DNA of 64,000 nt, taken from JAFECT01 sp964432415 (GTDB lineage Bacteria > Pseudomonadota > Alphaproteobacteria > Caulobacterales > Caulobacteraceae). Location of the stretch: NCBI GenBank assembly GCA_964432415.1, contig CAYSNW010000001.1, positions 1-64,000 of the forward strand. The letters run 5' to 3'. The notes under the pieces are model-generated. The model was not told where the DNA came from. It worked only from the letters and a program-made list of their open reading frames with translations, and searched no databases. Shown here in pieces: positions 58,482 to 64,000 of this stretch (within the stretch, counting starts at the first letter, position 1; the number at the start of each line of letters is the position of its first letter). Position numbers and translations under genes: made by a program.

Positions 58482-61400
58482 ATGGAATGGTGGAAAAACA
58501 GGCCGATGGTGCTAGGCGCCGTCGGCATTCTTTTTGCGGGCCTGTTCGGGGGATTCGCCCTCGCCAAGGCCAGCGAGAGCATCCACCTCAGTCCGGGCGG
58601 ATCGGGTCCCTTCGGCCTGTTCGGCCACCCCCGGGACGCCCACGCTCCGCGCGCGGGCCTGCCCAAGCCGGAAGGCTTCGCGGTCTGGCGCCAGCGGGTG
58701 GACACCTCCGGCGCCAATCCGAAGGCCTGCGTCGAGTTCACCGAGCCCCTGGACAAGGGCCGGGCCTATTCGGACTTCGTGCTGGTCTCCCCCGATCCGG
58801 GCAAGCCGCCGGCCGCCTCGGTCAATCCGAAGAACCCGGCGGAGCTGTGCCTGACGGGTCTCGGCTTCTACGACCGGCGCGTGACCATGCTGAAGGGCCT
58901 GCCCGCGGCCAGGGGCGGCCACAAGCTGGCGGCCAACGCCGACATCGACTTCACCTTCGGCGAGAAGCCGCCTTACGTGGGCTTCGCCGGCGAGGGCGTG
59001 ATCCTGCCGCGCGAGGACGCCGACGGGGTCGGCATCGAGACCATCAATGTCGCCAAGCTGTCGATCGAGGTCTGGCGCGTGCCGGACCGTAACCTGGTGC
59101 GCAAGTCGATCTCGGCGCCCGAGCCCACCAACGAGGGCGAATATTCCTACGACGGCGGTGAGGACGGCGTGGGCGAGGATGGCCGCCGGGTCTGGAAGGG
59201 CGAGGTCGCGGTCAAGGGGGCCCAGGGCGAGCGGATCACCACCGTCTTCCCGCTGGGCGCGGTGCTCAAGGAGCTGAAGGCCGGCGCCTATGTGATCAAG
59301 GCCAGCGACGCCTCGGGCGGACGCGATATCAAGGCCAAGAACTCTGACGACGACGAAGAGGGCGGCGGCGAGCAGGTCGCGCGCGCCCGGCGCTGGATCC
59401 TGTTCACCGACATGGCGCTCGTCTCCTACCAGGGCGCCGAGGGGCTGGACGTCACCGTCCGCTCCCTGAAGACCGCCCACCCGCTGGTCGGCATCAAGCT
59501 CGCCCTAGTCGCCCACGACGGCGAGGACCTGGCCACGGCGACGACCGACGGCGAGGGCCATGCGCGCTTCGCCAAGGCCCTGCTCGACGGCAAGGGCGCC
59601 GAGGCCGCCAAGGCGGTGATGGCCTACGGGCCGGGCTCGGACTTCACCACCATGGAGATCGACCGTTCGCCGGTGGACCTGTCCAACCAGGGCGTCGGCG
59701 GCCGCCAGAGCGAGGGCGGCGGCAAGCTGACCGGCGGACGCGCTTCAACGGGCGTGGTCGACAGCTACCTCTATTCTGACCGCGGCGTGTACCGCCCGGG
59801 CGAGACCGTGCGCCTGGTCGCCCTGCTGCGCGACGTCGAGGCCAAGGCCATCAAGGACCGGGCCGGCATGATCGTGGTCAAGCGCCCATCGGGCGTGGAG
59901 ATCGGACGCTGGAAGTTCACCGACGCCCCGGACGGCTTCGCCTCGGCCAATGTCGAGCTGCCGAAGACCGCGCCGCGCGGCCGCTGGACCGCGGAGCTGA
60001 AGATCGACGGCCTGGACCAGCCGGCCGGATCCTACAGCTTCTCGGTGGAGGACTTCGCGCCCCAGCGGCTGGCGGTGGACCTGGCGTCTAACAAGGAGAC
60101 GCCGCTCACCGGGACCGAAACCCGCAACGTCGGGGTCGACGCCCGCTTCCTCTACGGCGCGCCCGGCGCGGGGCTGAAGGTGCAGGGCGAGGCCCGCATC
60201 AAGGCCGATCTCGATCCCTTCCCGGCCTTCAAGGACTACGCCTGGGGCGACGCCCAGACCCGCTACGAGGAAAAGCAGCTCGACCTGACCGAGACTGTGA
60301 CCGACGGCTCCGGCCACGCGGTGCTGGCGGTGGGCGCCGACAAGGCGGGCGACAGCGCCCAGCCACTCAAGGCCCTGATCACCGCTTCGGTGTTCGAGCC
60401 CGGCGGCCGTCCGGTGCGTGAGGGGGCGGAGCTGAAGATCCGCCAGCGCGGCGAGTATCTCGGCGTCAAGGTTGATCAAGGCTCGGGCTCGTTCAACACC
60501 CGCGACCCGCTGGTCAATTTCGACATCGTGGCGGTCAATGCCGCGGGCGCCCGCATCCCGGCTTCCGGGGTGAACTGGACGCTGGTGACCGAGAACTGGA
60601 ACTACGACTGGTTCCAGCAGGACGGCAAATGGAAGTGGCGGCGCACCAGCCGCGACGTGATCGCCGCCAAGGGCACGCTGAACGTCGGCTCCGGCGGTCC
60701 GGCCCGACTGGCCCGGCGCCTGGGCTGGGGCGACTACCGCCTGGTGCTGGAGGATCCCCGGACCAAGTCGACCACCGTGGTGCGCTTCGCCTCGGGCTGG
60801 GGCTCGCCCGCCAAGGACGCGGAGGCGCCCGACATGGTGCGGGTCTCCGCCGGGTCACAGACCTACGGTCAGGGCGACATGGTGGCCATCACCATCAAGG
60901 CGCCCTACGCCGGCGAGGCCCAGGTGGCGGTCGCCACCGACCGGATCGTGGAGCTGAAGAACATCACAGTGCCGGCGGGCGGGACCACCGTGCGCCTGCG
61001 CTCCAACCCGTCCTGGGGCGGCGGGGCCTATGTCATGGTCTCGGTGGTGCAGCCGCGCGACCCGGTGGCGACGCCCAAGCCGCGCCGCGCCATCGGCCTG
61101 GCCTATGTGCCCATCGATCCGCGCGGGCGAAAGCTCGCCATCAAGGTCGGCGCCGCGGAGAAGATGCGCGGCCGCGAACAGCTGACCGTGCCCATCCACG
61201 TCCAGGGCCTGCGCCTGGGCCAGAAGGCGCGGGTGACCATCGCCGCGGTCGACCAGGGCATATTGAACATCACCAAGTTCGAGAGCCCCGACCCGGTCAA
61301 ATGGTACTTCGGCAAGCGCGCGCTGGGCGTCGACTACCGTGACGACTATGGCCGCCTGCTCGATCCCAACCTGGGCGCCCCGGCCTCGCTGAACTACGGC

Positions 61401-63485
61401 GCCGACGAGATCGGCGGCGAGGGCCTGACCGTCAGCCCGATCAAGACCGTGGCCCTGTGGTCCGGCGTGGTCGAGACCGGTCTCGACGGCAATGCGAAGA
61501 TCACCCTGCCGGCGCCCGACTTCAACGGCGAGGTCCGGGTCATGGCCGTGGCCTGGACCGACGAGGCCGTAGGCTCCGCCGACCAGCGCGTCACCGTCCA
61601 CGAGCCGGTGGTGGCGGAACTGGACCTGCCGCGCTTCCTGGCGCCGGGCGACCAGGCCCTGGCGACGCTCGAGCTGCACAACCTCGAGGGCAAGGCGGGC
61701 GATTATACCGCCACCGCCCAGGGCTCCGGCGGGGTCGTGGGCTTCTTCAAGAAGCTCTACGCCCTGATCACCGGCCAGCGCCTGACCGACCGGGTCACGC
61801 TCGCCGGCGCCAGCCGCGCCGGCGTGGGCCAGGTCCGCTTCGGCGTTACCGGCCCGGGCTTCAGCTATCCGCGCACCTACGACATCGAGACCCGCACGGG
61901 CTGGGGACCGGAGACCAGGGTCACCACCGAATTGCAGAAGGCGGGCGAGGCCTGGACCCCGGGGGCGGACGCCCTGGCCGGCTTCACCCCCGGCTCGGCG
62001 ACGCTGGAGGTCAGCTACTCGCCGTTCAAGGGCTTCGACCCGGCGCCCATCGCCACAGCCCTGTCGCGCTACCCCTACGGCTGCACCGAACAGCTGGTCT
62101 CGGCCGCCTATCCCTGGCTCTACGTCACCGAGGTGGGGACCGACGGCAAGCTGGTGCGCCGCGCCCATCCCCTGCTCTCCGACGCGGTCGGACGCCTGCT
62201 CGACCGGCAGTCCTCCGACGGGGCCTTCGGGCTCTGGAGGGTCGGGGACGGGGAGGCGGACGCCTGGCTGGGCGCCTACGCCACCGACTTCCTGATCGAG
62301 GCCCAGGCCCAAGGCGCCCCGGTACCGCAGGCCGCTGTGGAAAAGGCGCTCTCGGCCATGCGGATGATCTCGCGCCCCGACGGCTTCGCGGCCGTCGCCT
62401 ACAAGCTCGAGTATCCGGAGTGGTGGGTGTTCGACAAGGAACGCAGCGGGGAGGCCACCAAGCGCATGCGCTCGCGCGCCTCGGCCTATGCGCTCTATGT
62501 CCTGGCCAAGGCCAAGCGGGGCGATCTGGCGCGGCTGCGCTGGTACCACGACGTGCAGTTCAAGACCGAGAAGTCGCCGCTGGCCCGCGCCCAGGTCGGG
62601 GCGGGCCTCGCCCTGATGGGCGATCAGGCGAGAGCCCGTGACAGCTTCAAGCAGGCGATCGAGGCGCTCGGCTACCGCGCGCCGGAGGACTGGTACCAGT
62701 CGCCGCTGCGCGACCTGTCGTCGGTCATCGCCCTGGCCTATGAGGCGGGCGAGCCCGACATCGCCCGCTCGCTGCAGAAGAAGCTGGAGGGCGCCGTGCG
62801 CGATCCCGACTCGCTCACCACCCAGGAGCAGGCCCGTCTGCTGCAGGCGGCGCACTTCATGCTGCGGGCCTCAGGTGTGCCGAAGATCGAAGCTGTGGGG
62901 GTCACGCCACTGGTCGACAGCGGCGGCGCCCATCGCTGGGGCGTGGGCAAGCTGGCCTCGGCGCGCTTCGTCAATCGCGGCTCCGGCGCCCTGTGGCGCA
63001 CGGTGACGGTGCGCGGTTCTCCGGCCACCGCGCCGGGCACGGCGGCGCAGGGACTCTCGCTGGAGAAGGCCTGGTTTACGATGCAGGGCGCGCCGGTCGA
63101 TCCGACCCATCTGGCCCAGGGCCAGAGGATGGTGGTGCGCATCAGCGGCCGCTCCGGCCAGGGTCGCACCTTGCCCCTGGTCATCGACGACGCCCTGCCG
63201 GCGGGCCTGGAGATCGAGACGGTGCTCAGTCCCGAGGACAGCTCCGAGGGTCCCTACAAGTTCCTGGGCGAACTCAGGGGAACCAACGCCCAGGAGATGC
63301 GCGACGACCGCTTCGTTGCGGCCATGACCCTGCCCGGCAACGAGCACTTCGCCGTGGCCTATGTGGTCCGGGCCGTCACCGCCGGCGACTTCTACCGGCC
63401 GGGGGCGGAGGCGCGCGACATGTACCGCTCCAACGTCTTCGCCCGCACCGAGGGCGGCCGCATGGCGGTGGCGCCGGGCGGGTGA
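58482..63485 (+). CDS. Bacterial alpha-2-macroglobulin (YfhM-like), thioester-containing
   Basis: A 1667-residue periplasmic protease-trapping protein. An N-terminal hydrophobic segment (VLGAVGILFAGLFGGFALA) anchors or exports it; no lipobox Cys was found. MG domains fill the N-terminal half (TDAPDGFASANVELPKTAPR, VYRPGETVRLVALLRDV). The thioester region is YPYGCTEQL with Cys1201-Thr-Glu-Gln1204. The YfhM type traps proteases entering the periplasm. Its stop overlaps the pbpC start (TGATG), the widespread A2M-PBP1C operon. Confidence 0.93.
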   Translation: MEWWKNRPMVLGAVGILFAGLFGGFALAKASESIHLSPGGSGPFGLFGHPRDAHAPRAGLPKPEGFAVWRQRVDTSGANPKACVEFTEPLDKGRAYSDFVLVSPDPGKPPAASVNPKNPAELCLTGLGFYDRRVTMLKGLPAARGGHKLAANADIDFTFGEKPPYVGFAGEGVILPREDADGVGIETINVAKLSIEVWRVPDRNLVRKSISAPEPTNEGEYSYDGGEDGVGEDGRRVWKGEVAVKGAQGERITTVFPLGAVLKELKAGAYVIKASDASGGRDIKAKNSDDDEEGGGEQVARARRWILFTDMALVSYQGAEGLDVTVRSLKTAHPLVGIKLALVAHDGEDLATATTDGEGHARFAKALLDGKGAEAAKAVMAYGPGSDFTTMEIDRSPVDLSNQGVGGRQSEGGGKLTGGRASTGVVDSYLYSDRGVYRPGETVRLVALLRDVEAKAIKDRAGMIVVKRPSGVEIGRWKFTDAPDGFASANVELPKTAPRGRWTAELKIDGLDQPAGSYSFSVEDFAPQRLAVDLASNKETPLTGTETRNVGVDARFLYGAPGAGLKVQGEARIKADLDPFPAFKDYAWGDAQTRYEEKQLDLTETVTDGSGHAVLAVGADKAGDSAQPLKALITASVFEPGGRPVREGAELKIRQRGEYLGVKVDQGSGSFNTRDPLVNFDIVAVNAAGARIPASGVNWTLVTENWNYDWFQQDGKWKWRRTSRDVIAAKGTLNVGSGGPARLARRLGWGDYRLVLEDPRTKSTTVVRFASGWGSPAKDAEAPDMVRVSAGSQTYGQGDMVAITIKAPYAGEAQVAVATDRIVELKNITVPAGGTTVRLRSNPSWGGGAYVMVSVVQPRDPVATPKPRRAIGLAYVPIDPRGRKLAIKVGAAEKMRGREQLTVPIHVQGLRLGQKARVTIAAVDQGILNITKFESPDPVKWYFGKRALGVDYRDDYGRLLDPNLGAPASLNYGADEIGGEGLTVSPIKTVALWSGVVETGLDGNAKITLPAPDFNGEVRVMAVAWTDEAVGSADQRVTVHEPVVAELDLPRFLAPGDQALATLELHNLEGKAGDYTATAQGSGGVVGFFKKLYALITGQRLTDRVTLAGASRAGVGQVRFGVTGPGFSYPRTYDIETRTGWGPETRVTTELQKAGEAWTPGADALAGFTPGSATLEVSYSPFKGFDPAPIATALSRYPYGCTEQLVSAAYPWLYVTEVGTDGKLVRRAHPLLSDAVGRLLDRQSSDGAFGLWRVGDGEADAWLGAYATDFLIEAQAQGAPVPQAAVEKALSAMRMISRPDGFAAVAYKLEYPEWWVFDKERSGEATKRMRSRASAYALYVLAKAKRGDLARLRWYHDVQFKTEKSPLARAQVGAGLALMGDQARARDSFKQAIEALGYRAPEDWYQSPLRDLSSVIALAYEAGEPDIARSLQKKLEGAVRDPDSLTTQEQARLLQAAHFMLRASGVPKIEAVGVTPLVDSGGAHRWGVGKLASARFVNRGSGALWRTVTVRGSPATAPGTAAQGLSLEKAWFTMQGAPVDPTHLAQGQRMVVRISGRSGQGRTLPLVIDDALPAGLEIETVLSPEDSSEGPYKFLGELRGTNAQEMRDDRFVAAMTLPGNEHFAVAYVVRAVTAGDFYRPGAEARDMYRSNVFARTEGGRMAVAPGG

Positions 63486-64000
63486 TGGACGCGTCGTGGT
63501 GGAACGTGTGGCGCTCGAAACTTCCCTTCGAGCGCCCGGGATGGGTGCGGGCCATCGTCATCGGCCTGATGGCGCTGATGGGCGTCGAGGTCCTCGTCGC
63601 CGCGCTCGACCTCGCCCTGCCGCCCGACATGGGCAAGGCGGCCCGGTCCTCGCCGGTGGCGCTGGACCGGCGCGGAACCTGGCTCCGGGCCCTGCCGGTG
63701 GAGCGGGGCCGCTGGCGCATCCGCGCGGACCTGAAGCGCACCGATCCGGGTTTCCTCGCCCATCTGCTGAAGGTCGAGGACGCGGCGTTCCGGCTCCATC
63801 CCGGCGTCGATCCCGGGGCTGTCCTGCGCGCCCTGATCGGCAACAGCCGCGCCGGCCGTGTGGTCTCCGGCGGCTCGACCATCACGATGCAGACCGCGCG
63901 CCTGCTGGAGCCGCATCCGCGCACCCTTCTGGCCAAGCTGGTCGAGATGTTCCGCGCCGGCCAGCTGGAGGCGCGGCTCAGCAAGGACCAGATCCTGGCG
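63485..64000 (+). CDS. pbpC: Penicillin-binding protein 1C (partial, 3' end beyond window)
   Basis: The first 172 residues of a class A PBP. A transmembrane helix (VRAIVIGLMALMGVEVLVAA) precedes the glycosyltransferase domain with catalytic Glu98 in KVEDAAFRLHPGVDPGA and SGGSTITMQTARLLEPHPRT. The HPGVD and MQTARLLEP forms are typical of PBP1C. It is translationally coupled to the A2M gene, matching the known partnership in which PBP1C repairs peptidoglycan while A2M traps proteases. Confidence 0.93.
   Translation, partial: MDASWWNVWRSKLPFERPGWVRAIVIGLMALMGVEVLVAALDLALPPDMGKAARSSPVALDRRGTWLRALPVERGRWRIRADLKRTDPGFLAHLLKVEDAAFRLHPGVDPGAVLRALIGNSRAGRVVSGGSTITMQTARLLEPHPRTLLAKLVEMFRAGQLEARLSKDQILA

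Noticed and set aside
60855..62855. A 666-codon antisense frame inside the A2M gene
   Set aside because: Shadow of a clear gene, with no ribosome site and no domain.

Overview
The window is high-GC alphaproteobacterial chromosome and looks most like Caulobacteraceae (Phenylobacterium or Caulobacter relatives). This is inferred from gene families and neighbourhoods: rph-hrcA-grpE, dnaK-dnaJ, divergent bolA/J-domain gene next to cobS, a UrcA-family protein, ubiE-ubiB, coaBC-dut. No database search was possible. Most of the DNA is dense, ordinary housekeeping sequence. No rRNA, tRNA, CRISPR array, IS transposase or prophage was recognised.

Layout. 1-4.6 kb: end of an unknown gene, xerD, a LolA-like periplasmic protein, accA, two tandem LprI-like secreted proteins (the second broken by a TGA) and an unknown secreted protein. 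4.6-13.4 kb: mostly minus-strand SDR, threonine aldolase, MscS channel, ATP-dependent DNA ligase with an MFS transporter, a plus-strand DUF488 gene, a hybrid histidine kinase and bolA. 13.4-15.5 kb: J-domain protein and cobS. 15.5-18 kb: a conspicuously AT-rich accessory patch with orphan genes where cobT would be expected. 18-28 kb: accessory enzymes and membrane proteins (GFA, two CPBP proteases, hydrolase, GSTs, TauE-type permease, methyltransferase, GNAT, racemase) and a dead DUF559 nuclease gene bracketed by inverted repeats. 27.4-40.6 kb: heat-shock region, rph, hrcA-grpE, then XRE regulator, S8 autotransporter protease, UrcA, AlkB and M1 aminopeptidase, then dnaK-dnaJ behind a recognisable heat-shock promoter. 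40.7-46.4 kb: two paralogous secreted proteins, a FIST-histidine kinase operon, GST, dapB. 46.4-53.5 kb: small membrane protein, coaBC-dut, a secreted lipoprotein, DUF1287, ubiE-ubiB, ald. 53.6-58.3 kb: Lrp regulator divergent from ald, two Cys-rich repeat proteins, an NTF2-like protein, gabD with an FMN alpha-hydroxy-acid oxidase. 58.5-64 kb: alpha-2-macroglobulin and the start of pbpC.

The most interesting signal is not a gene but several families of dispersed palindromic elements. (1) Three copies of an about 150-bp element (7451-7600, 11018-11168, 30631-30770) have a long CCAAGG-type stem flanked by two mini-hairpins; in every copy the same end lies 1-5 bp from a stop codon reading into it. 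(2) Two-hairpin elements occur as inverted pairs around 24.5-24.9 kb, 27.1-27.3 kb and 14.1-14.3 kb; the first pair brackets the DUF559 pseudogene. (3) A bipartite element occurs at 28188-28297 (just before hrcA) and inverted at 52301-52410. In all three families copies differ at paired stem positions in a compensatory way, which suggests that the structure itself is maintained.
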